Positions 32,065-42,449 are shown, counted from the stretch's first letter. The stretch: DNA of 64,000 bases from Aerolutibacter ruishenii (GCF_007830115.1 NZ_VLKP01000009.1:103469-167468); one strand, 5' to 3'. Notes: generated by a model from the letters alone, not told the origin. Program-made: numbers and translations.

Positions 32065-32985
32065 TCAGTCCAGCATTTCCAGCCAGCCGTGCTTGTCGGG
32101 CGTGCGCCCGTCGAACAGACCGAAGAACAGCTCCTGGATGCGGCGGGTGACGGGGCCGGCGTGGCCCGCACCCACCTGGCGGCCATCCACCGAGCGGATC
32201 GGGGTGATCTCGGCGGCGGTGCCGCACATGAACAACTCGTCGCACAGGTACAGGTACTCGCGCGGCATGTCGCGCTCCACCACTTCGATGCCGGCGTCCC
32301 TGGCCAACGTGATGAGGGTATTGCGGGTGATGCCGTTGAGCAGCGCGGCCGACACCGGGGTGGTGTGCAACGCGCCATCGAACACCAGGAACAGGTTCTC
32401 GCCGGCGCCTTCGCTGAGCAGGCCGGTGGACGCCAGTGCGATGCCCTCGCCGAAGCCCAGGCGCCGCGCTTCGCGCGCGATCAGCTGGCCGGACAGGTAA
32501 TTGCCGCCGGCCTTGGCGCCAGCGGGGATGGTGTTGGGCGCGAAACGCTGCCAGCTGGACACGCAGGCGTCGATGCCTGCTTCCAGCGCGCCTTCGCCCA
32601 GGTACGGGCCCATGAACCACGACGCGACCGACATCTCCACCGGCGTGTCCGCCGACAGGCCGAAGCCGCCCAGGCCGCGATAGGCGAACGGACGCAGGTA
32701 GGCCTTGGTCAGGTTGTTCTTCTTGATGACCTCGCGGCAGGCGGCGTTGATGGTGGCCAGGTCGTACGGCATCGGCATGTCGTAGATCCGGGCCGAGGCG
32801 TACAGGCGCTTGTTGTGGTCGGTCAGGCGGAAGATGGCCGGGCCGTTGGCGGTTTCGTAGCAGCGGATGCCCTCGAACACCGAAGAGCCGTAGTGCAGGG
32901 CATGGGCCATCACGTGGGTGGTGGCCTCGGCCCAACGCTTGATTTCGCCGTTGTGCCAGATCCATTCAGGGTATTGCATGCTCAT
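32065..32985 (-). CDS. ilvE: Branched-chain amino-acid aminotransferase
   Basis: A 306-residue fold-type IV PLP enzyme. WHNGEIKRWAEATTHVMAHA, LHYGSSVFEGIRCYE and the PLP lysine K158 in PAGAKAGGNYL are seen, followed by STGLLSEGAGENLFLV and LCDELFMCGTAAEITPIRSV. It transaminates Leu, Ile and Val with 2-oxoglutarate. Two starts 6 nt apart (32985 and 32979) are both possible; no clear ribosome binding site separates them. Confidence 0.95.
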   Translation of the reverse strand: MSMQYPEWIWHNGEIKRWAEATTHVMAHALHYGSSVFEGIRCYETANGPAIFRLTDHNKRLYASARIYDMPMPYDLATINAACREVIKKNNLTKAYLRPFAYRGLGGFGLSADTPVEMSVASWFMGPYLGEGALEAGIDACVSSWQRFAPNTIPAGAKAGGNYLSGQLIAREARRLGFGEGIALASTGLLSEGAGENLFLVFDGALHTTPVSAALLNGITRNTLITLARDAGIEVVERDMPREYLYLCDELFMCGTAAEITPIRSVDGRQVGAGHAGPVTRRIQELFFGLFDGRTPDKHGWLEMLD

Positions 32986-33032
32986 GCCTGCGTCTCGGTG
33001 GGTCGAAACCGGCATTTTACCGGCTGGAGAGG

Positions 33033-33590
33033 TCAGAAACTGATCCAGAGACAGTCCATGTGGCGTCGCAGGGCGAAGAACGTGCGTGACGGCGTGCTGC
33101 CGTTGGCGAGGGTCTGTTCCACGCGCAGGCCAATGGGGGCCTGGCGGGCCGTGGTCTGCGGGTAATAGCCGCCGTCCGTCCCATCGGGAGCCGCGGGCAT
33201 GACCACCGTCACGTCCACCAGGGGGCGCTCGGTGACCTCGGCCAGCCGCGACATCACGCGGTTGCCTTCGGCGCTGGACGTGCCAGGCCAGTGGTACAGC
33301 GCCGCCAGCCGGTTGGGGTCGCGTGCATCGATGGCGTTGGTGATCGCGTGGACCAGGTCCTGCACGTTGCGCTGGCAGCGGGGCGCGCGGACTGTGCGGG
33401 CCACTGCGCCCGTATCCGCGGGTCTGGCGGGCGCGGGTTCGGCGCCGATGTCGCGGCAGCGTTTGTCGGTGTAGGTGATCGTGCCGGTGGCATCGGTACA
33501 GCGCTGCACCTGGGCGTGCGCGAGGCTCGGCAGCAAGGGCAGGGCGAGCAGCAGGGGCGCCATGAGGTGGAGGGCGTGGAAGCGCGGCAT
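33033..33590 (-). CDS. Secreted DUF4124-containing protein A
   Basis: A 185-residue exported protein: signal peptide MPRFHALHLMAPLLLALPLL to the AHA cleavage site, then the short DUF4124 motif VQRCTDATGTITYTDKRCRD with paired cysteines. The second half (VQDLVHAITNAIDARDPNRL, ALYHWPGTSS) is shared with the neighbour 33786-34439, and both end in a C-x(4)-SF segment. Probably a periplasmic protein of unknown role. Confidence 0.8.
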   Translation of the reverse strand: MPRFHALHLMAPLLLALPLLPSLAHAQVQRCTDATGTITYTDKRCRDIGAEPAPARPADTGAVARTVRAPRCQRNVQDLVHAITNAIDARDPNRLAALYHWPGTSSAEGNRVMSRLAEVTERPLVDVTVVMPAAPDGTDGGYYPQTTARQAPIGLRVEQTLANGSTPSRTFFALRRHMDCLWISF

Positions 33591-33785
33591 CCTTTCAGCG
33601 TAGCGCCAGCAGGGGTGGGCGAACAGGGTGCGCCATGCCAGTTTCCTGCGAGGTTGTGGCAGGGTTCATGCGATTCCTGTCGCGCTCGGAGCGCGATCCG
33701 GGCCGCTGTCCCGGAAGCTCGACGTTCGTGGCGATGAACGATGCGCCGCTGTCTGACGCCGGCTGTCCCCCGAGACTGTGCGCGT

Positions 33786-34439
33786 TCAGAACGAGACGAA
33801 GTAGCACCCCTGGTAGCGCCTGACCTCCAGGTCGACGATGCGTTGCGAGCCACCTTCGCCAAACCACAGTTGCATGATGCCCGTGCCTGCATCGTGGATG
33901 GTGGTGTCCGACGCATCCGCCAGCTGCAGCCCGGCCAAGCCGAGCGTGCCATCCAGGTACTGCACGTCCACGAGTGGCGCGTCGTTGAGCCGGTCGATGC
34001 GCTCCATGCCTCGCTGGCCCTGGCGGTGCGTCATGCCCGCCCACTGGAAGCTTTCCGCGATGCGGTTGATGTCGCCCAGTGCGAAGGCGCCGCGCAGGTC
34101 CATCGCCAGTTGCGTGGCCGAACGCGCGCAGCCTGCGGCCGCCGATCGACGCCCAGGCGCTACGGCCGGCGCCAACGACTGGTTGGCATCCACCAGGTCG
34201 TAATGCGCTTCGGCCATGGCCTCTTCGCCAGCGATGCGGGTCAACAGGTCAGCGTCCATGGCTGCCGTGCTGGCGCCATGGACCGAGCACGGTTTGTCGG
34301 TGTAGACCGTGGTGCCGTCAGCCGATTGGCAACGCTGGATGCCGGTGCCGGCATTGACCGGCATGGCGACGGGTATCGATGCGGTGAGCAGGGTCAGGGC
34401 GGTGAAAGCAGTGGCGGGGAGCATTTTCATGGCACGCAT
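33786..34439 (-). CDS. Secreted DUF4124-containing protein B, paralogue of A
   Basis: About 217 residues: signal peptide (KMLPATAFTALTLLTASIPV), DUF4124 motif IQRCQSADGTTVYTDKPCSV, then a domain parallel to protein A (ATQLAMDLRGAFALGDINRI, FQWAGMTHRQG) with the closing YQGCYFVSF. Tandem duplication of the same two-domain secreted protein. The start is uncertain: ATGs at 34448, 34439 and 34430 all lack a strong ribosome binding site. Confidence 0.78.
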   Translation of the reverse strand: MRAMKMLPATAFTALTLLTASIPVAMPVNAGTGIQRCQSADGTTVYTDKPCSVHGASTAAMDADLLTRIAGEEAMAEAHYDLVDANQSLAPAVAPGRRSAAAGCARSATQLAMDLRGAFALGDINRIAESFQWAGMTHRQGQRGMERIDRLNDAPLVDVQYLDGTLGLAGLQLADASDTTIHDAGTGIMQLWFGEGGSQRIVDLEVRRYQGCYFVSF

Positions 34440-34523
34440 GACGAACAACGCGGGGTGGCGTGCATGCTCCCCGGGAGGTCGTCAACGTACTGTCTGGAAA
34501 ATGCGCCTGGCGCTGAACCTCAA

Positions 34524-35384
34524 TCAAACAACGCCAATCCGGGCCAGCACGTTCAGTGTCGGTTTCGACAGGTTGAGCGTGTAGAAGTGCAGGCCAGGTG
34601 CGCCGCCATCGATCAGTCGCCTGCACAGCTGCGCGACCACTTCGGCGCCGAACTCGCGCACGCTGTCCACGTCGTCGGCATACGCCTGCATGCGCTGCGC
34701 CACCCAGCGCGGGATCTCGGCACCGCAAAGTTCGGAGAAGCGGCGGATCTGGCTGAAGTTGGAGATGGGCATGATGCCCGGCACGATCGGCACGTCGATA
34801 CCGGCCTTGCGCGCGTCGTCGACGAAGCGGAAGTAGGCGTCGGCGTTGTAGAAGTACTGGGTGATCGCCCCGTTGGCGCCGGCCTTGACCTTGGTCGCGA
34901 AAGCCTTGAGGTCGGTGTGCGCGTCGCGCGCCTGCGGATGCGTCTCCGGGTACGCCGCCACTTCGATGTGGAAATGGTCGCCGGTCTCGTTGCGGATGAA
35001 CTCGACCAGTTCGCTGGCGTAACGCAGGTCGCCGGGGCTGACCATGCCCGAGGGCAGGTCGCCGCGCAGGGTGACCAGGCGGCGCGCGCCCAGCGCCTTG
35101 TACAGCTTGAGCAGGCCGCGGATCTCCTCGCGCGAGCCGCCCATGCAGGTGATGTGCGGGGCGGCGTCGTAGCCATGCTGGCCGCGCAGGTACTGGATCG
35201 CCTCGGGCGTATGGCTCAGCGTCGAACCGCCGGCGCCGAAGGTCACGCTGACATAGTCCGGCGAATGTGCCTTCAGCTTGGCCGCGGTCTTGTCGAGCTG
35301 CGCCCGCTGCTCGTCGGTCTTGGGCGGATAGAACTCGAAGCTGATGGGGAGCGTCATGCGGGGGCCCGGGGCAGGATCGGTCAT
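34524..35384 (-). CDS. metF: Methylenetetrahydrofolate reductase
   Basis: A 286-residue TIM-barrel flavoprotein. ISFEFYPPKTDEQRAQLDKT is the family start, YVSVTFGAGGST and APHITCMGGSREEIRG the folate/FAD site, and LRGDLP a hallmark. It reduces 5,10-methylene-THF to 5-methyl-THF for methionine synthesis. The palindrome TTCATCGCGATGAA lies 12 bp upstream of the start. It stands in the same neighbourhood as ahcY and metK. Confidence 0.95.
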   Translation of the reverse strand: MTDPAPGPRMTLPISFEFYPPKTDEQRAQLDKTAAKLKAHSPDYVSVTFGAGGSTLSHTPEAIQYLRGQHGYDAAPHITCMGGSREEIRGLLKLYKALGARRLVTLRGDLPSGMVSPGDLRYASELVEFIRNETGDHFHIEVAAYPETHPQARDAHTDLKAFATKVKAGANGAITQYFYNADAYFRFVDDARKAGIDVPIVPGIMPISNFSQIRRFSELCGAEIPRWVAQRMQAYADDVDSVREFGAEVVAQLCRRLIDGGAPGLHFYTLNLSKPTLNVLARIGVV

Positions 35385-35395
35385 GAGTATATCGC

Positions 35396-35409
35396 TTCAT
35401 CGCGATGAA
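35396..35409. promoter_or_regulatory. Palindromic operator candidate of metF
   Basis: TTCATCGCGATGAA, a perfect 14-bp palindrome between the metF start and an AT-rich ATATTATTG segment that can act as promoter. SAH- or SAM-responsive ArsR-family regulators (SahR/SamR) control metF and ahcY in many proteobacteria, so it may be such an operator; the consensus match was not checked. Confidence 0.5.
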
Positions 35410-35505
35410 TCAATAATATTTTGACGGAGTCTGAATGAATGGTTTGGCAGATTGGCCGGCAATGGGCGATGGTCCACCCCTGCGGATATGACGGGAGCCA
35501 GGGTG

Positions 35506-35901
35506 ATGAGGCAGGTGAACGGAACCTTCGACGTGACGCTGACACCGCTGGCAGACGAAGGCGGCACGGCGGTCATCAACCGGATGGCGATCGACAAGCA
35601 GTTCCATGGCCCGCTGGACGGCCGCAGTGAAGGGCAGATGCTGGCCACGCGCACTCCGGTGGACGGGTCTGCGGGCTATGTGGCGCTGGAGCGGGTGACG
35701 GGCACGCTGGAAGGTCGCAGCGGCAGTTTCACCCTGCAGCACAGCGGCACCATGAACCGCGGCGCGGCGACGCTGCAACTGGCGGTGGTGCCGGACTCGG
35801 GCAGCGACGGGCTGGCCGGGATCGATGGGCGCATGGCCATCACCATTGCCGATGGTGCGCATTACTACGAGTTCGATTACACCTTCGACGACCGCGATTG
35901 A
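35506..35901 (+). CDS. DUF3224 domain protein
   Basis: A 131-residue single-domain beta-barrel protein: VNGTFDVTLTPLADEGGTAV, MAIDKQFHGPLDGRSEGQML and GYVALERVTGTLEGRSGSFT follow the DUF3224 pattern, ending HYYEFDYTFDDRD. Function unknown; the fold resembles allene-oxide-cyclase-like barrels. The ATG at 35506 has GGGAG 8 nt upstream and starts right at the domain. Divergent from metF. Confidence 0.85.
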   Translation: MRQVNGTFDVTLTPLADEGGTAVINRMAIDKQFHGPLDGRSEGQMLATRTPVDGSAGYVALERVTGTLEGRSGSFTLQHSGTMNRGAATLQLAVVPDSGSDGLAGIDGRMAITIADGAHYYEFDYTFDDRD

Positions 35902-35993
35902 GTCCGCGACTTGCATCCGGGGTCATGCATGCCGTCGGCTGGCGGCGGCGGAACGAAGGTGGGGCGGGACCAGAGGTGCGGTGACACAAACGA

Positions 35994-36015
35994 AACGGGC
36001 GCCGAAGCGCCCGTT
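35994..36015. terminator. Bidirectional terminator between DUF3224 gene and ahcY
   Basis: AACGGGCGC-CGAA-GCGCCCGTT, a perfect 9-bp stem, followed on plus by CCGTTGTTT and on minus by TCGTTTG. It lies 46 bp past the ahcY stop and 92 bp past the DUF3224 stop. Confidence 0.75.
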
Positions 36016-36061
36016 CCGTTGTTTCCGGCCAGTGCCGCGAGGGGTCGCGGACCAACGTGGC

Positions 36062-37504
<1,443 letters not shown>

Positions 37505-37587
37505 TGATAGCTCCGAATGTGGAAAGTCCGCGCGGGGCGGGCTTTGCGGTCAGCGTGGCCTGACGGGTCAGGCGGCTGGTCCGCGGA

Positions 37588-37678
37588 CATCGGGCGCCGT
37601 TGGTGCACGGCAGTGGCCTGCCGCTGGGTCCGCCGAGCCTGGCCGTGCTCCTGGTCACGGTCGCAGCGCCCCTCGGCG
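37588..37678 (-). ncRNA. SAH riboswitch of ahcY
   Basis: The minus strand shows the conserved SAH-aptamer blocks in order: GCCGAGGGGCGCTGCGACC, then CCAGGCTCGGCGG, then CAACGGCGCCCGATG. CCGAG pairs with CTCGG (P1) and GGGCGC with GCGCCC (pseudoknot), as in the described SAH riboswitch class, which turns ahcY on when SAH accumulates. The -10 hexamer TACAAT lies just upstream (minus strand, 37688-37693). The aptamer ends about 85 nt before the ahcY ATG. Confidence 0.88.
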
Positions 37679-37744
37679 AAGGCCGGCATTGTAGCGCGTA
37701 CCGGGCCGCGAACGCCGGTGGCGACGCAGGGCTTGATCCTGATA

Positions 37745-37759
37745 GTTAGGAGTCCTAAC
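37745..37759. promoter_or_regulatory. MarR-type operator
   Basis: GTTAGGAGTCCTAAC, a perfect 7+1+7 inverted repeat, ends 8 bp before the marR ATG: the classical position for MarR autorepression. It also lies 50 bp upstream of the ahcY promoter on the other strand. Confidence 0.65.
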
Positions 37760-37767
37760 ATCAGGCC

Positions 37768-38412
37768 ATGACCGCCATCGACCGCCAGCGTGAACAGGCC
37801 GCCGCCGGGCTGGAACAGCTCGTCCACCTGGCGCGCGCGCAGGCATGGCGCGGTGGCGACGGCCCTGCGTTGCCACCGACCCAGGCAGGCGTGCTGCGGC
37901 TGTTGTCCGGCGCGGAGCCGGAGCAGCGCGCGCAACGGCTGGTGCAGCGTCTCGGTGTTTCCGCCGCCAGCCTCAGCGATACGCTGAAATCGATGGAGGC
38001 CCGGGGCTGGATCCGGCGTCGCCCGGACCCCGCCGATGGGCGCGCCTCGCTGGTGCGACTGGACCGTCAGGGGCGTGCGGTGGCGGCGCGCTTGGCCGGC
38101 GCCGGACGCGGCATGGCCGGGCTGGTGCAAGGGCTGCACAACGCCGACGTGGCGGCCCTGCTGCGGGTCACCCAACTGCTGGTCGCGCAGGCGCAGGAGC
38201 AGGGGTGGGCGACCGGACTGCGCACCTGCCTGGGTTGTCGTTACTTCCGGCCGTTCGCCAGTGGTGATGCGCAGCGGCCACATGTGTGCGAGTACATCGG
38301 GCAGCCGTTCGGCGACCTGGAACTGCGCGTTGAGTGTGCCGAGCAGCAGCCGGCCGATCCCGAGGATTTCGCCGCGAACCTTGAACGGTTCCGGCGACCG
38401 GTTCCGCCCTGA
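37768..38412 (+). CDS. MarR-family regulator with Cys-rich C-terminal extension
   Basis: A 214-residue winged-helix protein. QRLVQRLGVSAASLSDTLKS is the recognition region and GWIRRRPDPADGRASLVRLD the wing. It is about 60 residues longer than typical MarR. The extra C-terminus carries CLGCRYFRPFASGDAQRPHV, then CEYIGQPFGDLELRVECAE: four cysteines and one histidine that could bind a metal or form disulphides. The thioredoxin-fold genes downstream point to a redox signal. Preceded by its own palindromic operator. Confidence 0.82.
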   Translation: MTAIDRQREQAAAGLEQLVHLARAQAWRGGDGPALPPTQAGVLRLLSGAEPEQRAQRLVQRLGVSAASLSDTLKSMEARGWIRRRPDPADGRASLVRLDRQGRAVAARLAGAGRGMAGLVQGLHNADVAALLRVTQLLVAQAQEQGWATGLRTCLGCRYFRPFASGDAQRPHVCEYIGQPFGDLELRVECAEQQPADPEDFAANLERFRRPVPP

Positions 38413-38501
38413 GCGGAAAAGCAGGACGGCACCCGACTGCCATCGGGTGCCGCCCGTTCCCCAAGCCACCCGTCATGAGCAGGCAAGAAGGAGAATCGAG
38501 T

Positions 38502-38738
38502 ATGCGACAGAAGGCCGTGTTCTATCACGCCGGTTGCCCGGTCTGCGTGGAAGCCGAGCGCACGCTCGCCGACGCGCTGGATCCGAACCGTTACGACGTC
38601 GAAATCGTGCATCTGGGCGAGCAGCGCGGGCGCCTGGATGAGGCCGCGGCGGCAGGCGTGAAGTCGGTACCCGCGATGGTCATCAGCGGCGTTCCCATGC
38701 ATGTGAATTTCGGTGCGTCGCTGGCTGACCTGCGCTGA
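38502..38738 (+). CDS. Glutaredoxin-like thiol protein, CPVC motif
   Basis: A 78-residue thioredoxin-fold protein. AVFYHAGCPVCVEAERTLAD has the active CPVC pair and KSVPAMVISGVPMHVNFGAS the cis-proline VP. No signal peptide, so cytoplasmic. GAAGGAGAATCGAGT before the ATG. A small hairpin (GGCACCCGA/TCGGGTGCC, 38428-38451) lies between it and marR, so partial read-through is expected. Confidence 0.85.
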   Translation: MRQKAVFYHAGCPVCVEAERTLADALDPNRYDVEIVHLGEQRGRLDEAAAAGVKSVPAMVISGVPMHVNFGASLADLR

Positions 38739-38852
38739 GCAGCCCCATCCCGGACCACGGGCCATGACCCTGCCGTGGGCAGGGGCCCGGCCGGATGACC
38801 TGGAGCCCGCGCCGCCCACGGGGTGCGGGCCACCTGCGAGGACTCACTGTCG

Positions 38853-39332
38853 ATGATCGAAGCCATGCAAGCCGCGCCCGAGTGGCAGGTGACACGCTGG
38901 TTCAACACGCCTGCGCCCATCACGCTGGCGTCGTTGCGCGGACGCGTGGTGGTGGTGGAAGCGTTCCAGATGCTGTGCCCGGGGTGTGTCTCGCATGGCC
39001 TGCCGCAGGCGCAGCGAGTTCGGCAGGCGTTTCCGGCCGAAGCGGTTGCGGTCATCGGCCTGCATACGGTGTTCGAGCACCACGAGGCGATGACGCCGGT
39101 TGCGCTGGAGGCGTTCCTGCACGAGTACCGGATCGGGTTTCCTGTTGGCGTGGACATGCCGTCTGCCGACGGGCCGATTCCCCGCACCATGCGTGTGTAT
39201 GGCCTGCGCGGTACGCCTACGCTGTTGCTGATCGACCGCCGCGGTCGCCTGCGCCACCACCATTTCGGTCAGGTGGAGGACCTGGCGCTGGGGGCGCAGA
39301 TCGCGATGTTGATGGGCGAACAGCAGGCGTGA
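38853..39332 (+). CDS. TlpA/AhpC-like thioredoxin-fold protein, CPGC motif
   Basis: A 159-residue redoxin. VVVVEAFQMLCPGCVSHGLP gives the CPGC active pair, GLRGTPTLLLIDRRGRLRHH the cis-proline TP and the usual closing strands. No signal peptide, so it probably reduces or senses cytoplasmic thiols. GAGGACTC upstream of the ATG. Third gene of the MarR, glutaredoxin-like, redoxin series, same strand with a 114-bp gap. Confidence 0.85.
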   Translation: MIEAMQAAPEWQVTRWFNTPAPITLASLRGRVVVVEAFQMLCPGCVSHGLPQAQRVRQAFPAEAVAVIGLHTVFEHHEAMTPVALEAFLHEYRIGFPVGVDMPSADGPIPRTMRVYGLRGTPTLLLIDRRGRLRHHHFGQVEDLALGAQIAMLMGEQQA

Positions 39333-39496
39333 GGGTGGTGCGGGCCTGATGGCGGGTCATCGTCAGATGCTCGCCGCCAACCGCCAACCGCCAACCGGAA
39401 GCTGCGACTCGGGACTTTCGTCATTTTCGCCGCGGTTCGTGGTGTGCGACGCTCGGACGGACAAGCGTCCATGGGGTGTCGCATGAGGGGTGTTGC

Positions 39497-42046
39497 ATGA
39501 AGAACCGGGTGTGGCGTGGTTGCGCCGCGGGGTTGATCGTCGCGGTGCTGCCACTGGGGGCAATCGCACAGGCGTTGCCGAAACAGTCGCCGCTGGCCGC
39601 CAATGATGCGTCCGCATCGGGCTACCAGATGCCAGCATCGGCGCTGCAGGCCATCGTCGATGCGCCACGTGCGCCGCAGCTGATGCTGGGCCCCAGGCGC
39701 GACATCGTCGCGTTGCTGCAGACCCCGCCGCTGCCAGGGATCGACCTGGTGGCCCAGCCCGAACTCAAGCTCGCTGGCCTGCGCATCAACCCGCGCTCGT
39801 ATGCCGCCAGCCGCTTCTCCTTCGGTACCGACCTGTGGCTGATGGATGTCGCCACGGGTGCGGAGACCCGGGTACAAGGCCTGCCGCAGCCGCTTGCCGT
39901 TGCGAGCATGGCGTGGTCGCCGGACCAGCGTCACCTGGCCTTCAATCACATCGACACACGCACCGGCGCCAACGAACTGTGGGTGGTGGACGTGGCCGCG
40001 CGCAGCGCACGCCGCGTGCTGGCGCAGCCGCTGAATACCGTCGTCGGGCGCGGTTACACCTGGATGCCGGACAGCCAACGGCTGCTGGCGCAGCTGCAGC
40101 CAGCCGGGCAGGGTGCCGCGCCCAGCGTGGGCGTGGTCCCGACGGGGCCGAACACCCAACAGACCGAAGCCGGTGCCGGTGTGCGCCAGCTGCGCACCTA
40201 CCAGGACCTGCTGAAGAACGAGGACGACGCCAACCTGTTCGAGCATTACCTGCGCTCGCAGCTGGCGCTGGTGGACCTGCAGGGCACCACGCGCAACGTG
40301 GCCGAGCCAGCGCTGTATCTGGGCGCGGCGCCTTCGCCCGACGGTCGCCACCTGCTGGTGCAGCGCGTGGTGCGTCCGTTCTCCTACCAGGTGACCATGC
40401 GCAGCTTCCCGCGCCAGATCGATGTGCTGGATGCCAACGGCAAGCAGTTGCATCAGGTCGCGCGTTTGCCGCTGGTGGAAGGCCTGCCGCCGGGCAACGA
40501 CGCGGTGCCCACCGGCGTGCGCAACATCGGCTGGCGCAGCGACGCCCCCGCCACCCTCGCGTGGGCCGAAGCACAGGACGGCGGCGATCCCAATCGCGAG
40601 GCCCCAGTACGCGATGCCGTGTACGTGCAGGCAGCGCCCTTCAAGGCCAGGCCGACGTTGCTGGCGAAGCTGTCCTCACGTTATGCGGGGGCCACCTGGG
40701 GACGCGGCGACCTCGCGCTGGTGGACGAGTACTGGTGGAAGACGCGACAGCAGAAGCAATGGCGCGTGGCGCCGGACCGTCCGAAACAGGCGCCGGAGCT
40801 GATCCACCAGGGCTCCAGCGAAGACCGCTACAACGACCCCGGCAATCCGGCCACGGTCAGCGACGCCAACGGCTTCGAGCGCCTGCAGATCGCCGCCGAC
40901 GGACAGAGCATCTTCCTGCGCGGCGCGGGCGCGTCCCCGGAGGGCGACCGCCCGTTCGTGGACCGCTTCAACCTCGCCACGAAGCAGAAGACACGGCTGT
41001 TCCACTCGCAGGCACCGCTCTACGAGGTGCCTGCCGCGATCCTCGACGACGAGGCCACGCGCCTGCTGATCACCCGCGAGTCGCCGACCGAGCCCACCAA
41101 CTTCTACCTTCAGGACCTGGCGACCAGGGGCCGTTCCGCACCGCTCGCGCTGACTCGCTTCCCGCATCCCACGCCGCAGCTGAAGGATGTGCAGAAGGAA
41201 CAGATCCGCTACAGGCGCAAGGACGGCGTGGAACTGACCGGCACGCTGTACCTGCCGCCGGGCTACGACGCCAGGCGTGACGGCGCGTTGCCGGTGCTGA
41301 TGTGGGCCTACCCGGGCGAGTTCAAATCCGCCGCCGCGGCCAGTCAGGTGACCGACTCGCCATACCGCTTCAACACCATCAGCTACTGGGGACCGCTGCC
41401 GTTCCTCGCCCGTGGCTTCGCGGTGCTGGATGACCCGTCCATGCCGATCGTGGGCGAAGGCACCGCCGAACCCAATGACACCTATGTGGCCCAGCTGGTG
41501 GCCAACGCCGAAGCCGCGGTGGACGAGCTGGTACGCCGCGGCGTGGGCGACCGTGACCGCATGGCCGTCGGGGGCCATTCCTACGGCGCGTTCATGACCG
41601 CCAACCTGCTGGCGCACACCCGGCTGTTCAAGGCCGGCATTGCACGTAGCGGCGCGTACAACCGCACCCTGACCCCGTTCGGCTTCCAGGCCGAGGAGCG
41701 CAACTACTGGCAGGCCAAGGACGTGTACCGCGCCATGTCGCCGTTCAACTACGCCGAGCAGATCAAGGACGCGTTGCTGATCATCCACGGCGAGCAGGAC
41801 AACAACTCCGGCACGTTCCCGATGCAGAGCGAGCGCATGTTCGCCGCGGTGAAGGGCATGGGCGGCACCGCGCGCCTGGTGATGCTGCCCAACGAATCGC
41901 ACGGCTACCGTGCCCGCGAGTCCATCCTGCACATGCTGGCCGAAAGCGACGCGTGGCTGGAGAGGTACGTCAAGGCAGCAGGTGCGACATCCACGCGCGG
42001 CGCCAGCGATGGTTCCCGCGCGAGCGCCAACGTCAGCAGCAAGTAA
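39497..42046 (+). CDS. Exported S9-family prolyl-oligopeptidase-like peptidase
   Basis: An 849-residue serine peptidase. Signal peptide (GCAAGLIVAVLPLGAIAQ), then a beta-propeller with WSPDQRHLAF-type repeats, then the alpha/beta-hydrolase domain. Catalytic triad: S695 in GGHSYGAF, D768 in HGEQDNNSG and H802 in NESHGY. Length and layout fit the glutamyl-endopeptidase-like S9 branch of Xanthomonadaceae. Periplasmic or secreted. The ATG at 39497 has GAGGGGT upstream; an in-frame ATG at 39476 is less likely. Confidence 0.9.
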   Translation: MKNRVWRGCAAGLIVAVLPLGAIAQALPKQSPLAANDASASGYQMPASALQAIVDAPRAPQLMLGPRRDIVALLQTPPLPGIDLVAQPELKLAGLRINPRSYAASRFSFGTDLWLMDVATGAETRVQGLPQPLAVASMAWSPDQRHLAFNHIDTRTGANELWVVDVAARSARRVLAQPLNTVVGRGYTWMPDSQRLLAQLQPAGQGAAPSVGVVPTGPNTQQTEAGAGVRQLRTYQDLLKNEDDANLFEHYLRSQLALVDLQGTTRNVAEPALYLGAAPSPDGRHLLVQRVVRPFSYQVTMRSFPRQIDVLDANGKQLHQVARLPLVEGLPPGNDAVPTGVRNIGWRSDAPATLAWAEAQDGGDPNREAPVRDAVYVQAAPFKARPTLLAKLSSRYAGATWGRGDLALVDEYWWKTRQQKQWRVAPDRPKQAPELIHQGSSEDRYNDPGNPATVSDANGFERLQIAADGQSIFLRGAGASPEGDRPFVDRFNLATKQKTRLFHSQAPLYEVPAAILDDEATRLLITRESPTEPTNFYLQDLATRGRSAPLALTRFPHPTPQLKDVQKEQIRYRRKDGVELTGTLYLPPGYDARRDGALPVLMWAYPGEFKSAAAASQVTDSPYRFNTISYWGPLPFLARGFAVLDDPSMPIVGEGTAEPNDTYVAQLVANAEAAVDELVRRGVGDRDRMAVGGHSYGAFMTANLLAHTRLFKAGIARSGAYNRTLTPFGFQAEERNYWQAKDVYRAMSPFNYAEQIKDALLIIHGEQDNNSGTFPMQSERMFAAVKGMGGTARLVMLPNESHGYRARESILHMLAESDAWLERYVKAAGATSTRGASDGSRASANVSSK

Positions 42047-42390
42047 CCTTTACGTCCGTGACACCAAGAGCGGCACCGCACTCCGGCACCGTTTTCTTTT
42101 GCGACGCCGAGCCGAGGGCAGTCTTTTCCGTCACGTTTCAGACCCGAGCTTCAGCGCTTGGAGGGGCCGCTCTTCCCGGATTGTTCTGAAGACGCAAGAA
42201 ACAACCGGTCAGGAGGTGGGCCGTAGGGGATGGTGCGGAAAAGCCGGCCATGGATGGCCGGCGGCGCGACTCGGCGCAGGATGCGCCGACGGAGCGCTGT
42301 AGCACCGTCCCCTGCGGCCCGCCTCCGTGCGACAGCCCTGCCGCCGCAGCAACAGCACTTGACCTTGTTGAACACTCAAACAAACGCGAA
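42047..42390. other. Intergenic stretch with a REP-like hairpin pair
   Basis: No gene. Two adjacent hairpins with the same GGA apex: GCCGGCCA-TGGA-TGGCCGGC (42243-42262) and CGGCGCA-GGA-TGCGCCG (42272-42288). The arrangement resembles dyad REP units of Xanthomonadaceae, but I see only this one pair in the window. The rest is unremarkable. Confidence 0.45.
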
Positions 42391-42420
42391 AAAGAAAACG
42401 GGCCGCCAAAGCGACCCGTT
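42391..42420 (-). terminator. Terminator of metK
   Basis: Minus strand AACGGGTCGC-TTTG-GCGGCCCGTT followed by TTCTTTTT, 30 bp past the metK stop. One mismatch within a 10-bp stem. Confidence 0.85.
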
Positions 42421-42449
42421 TCCAATCCTGCATTGAACCGCCAACCGGC

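Noticed and set aside
39390..39412. CGCCAAC tandem triplet before the S9 peptidase
   Set aside because: Three short copies in a non-coding gap; no sign of function, probably slippage.
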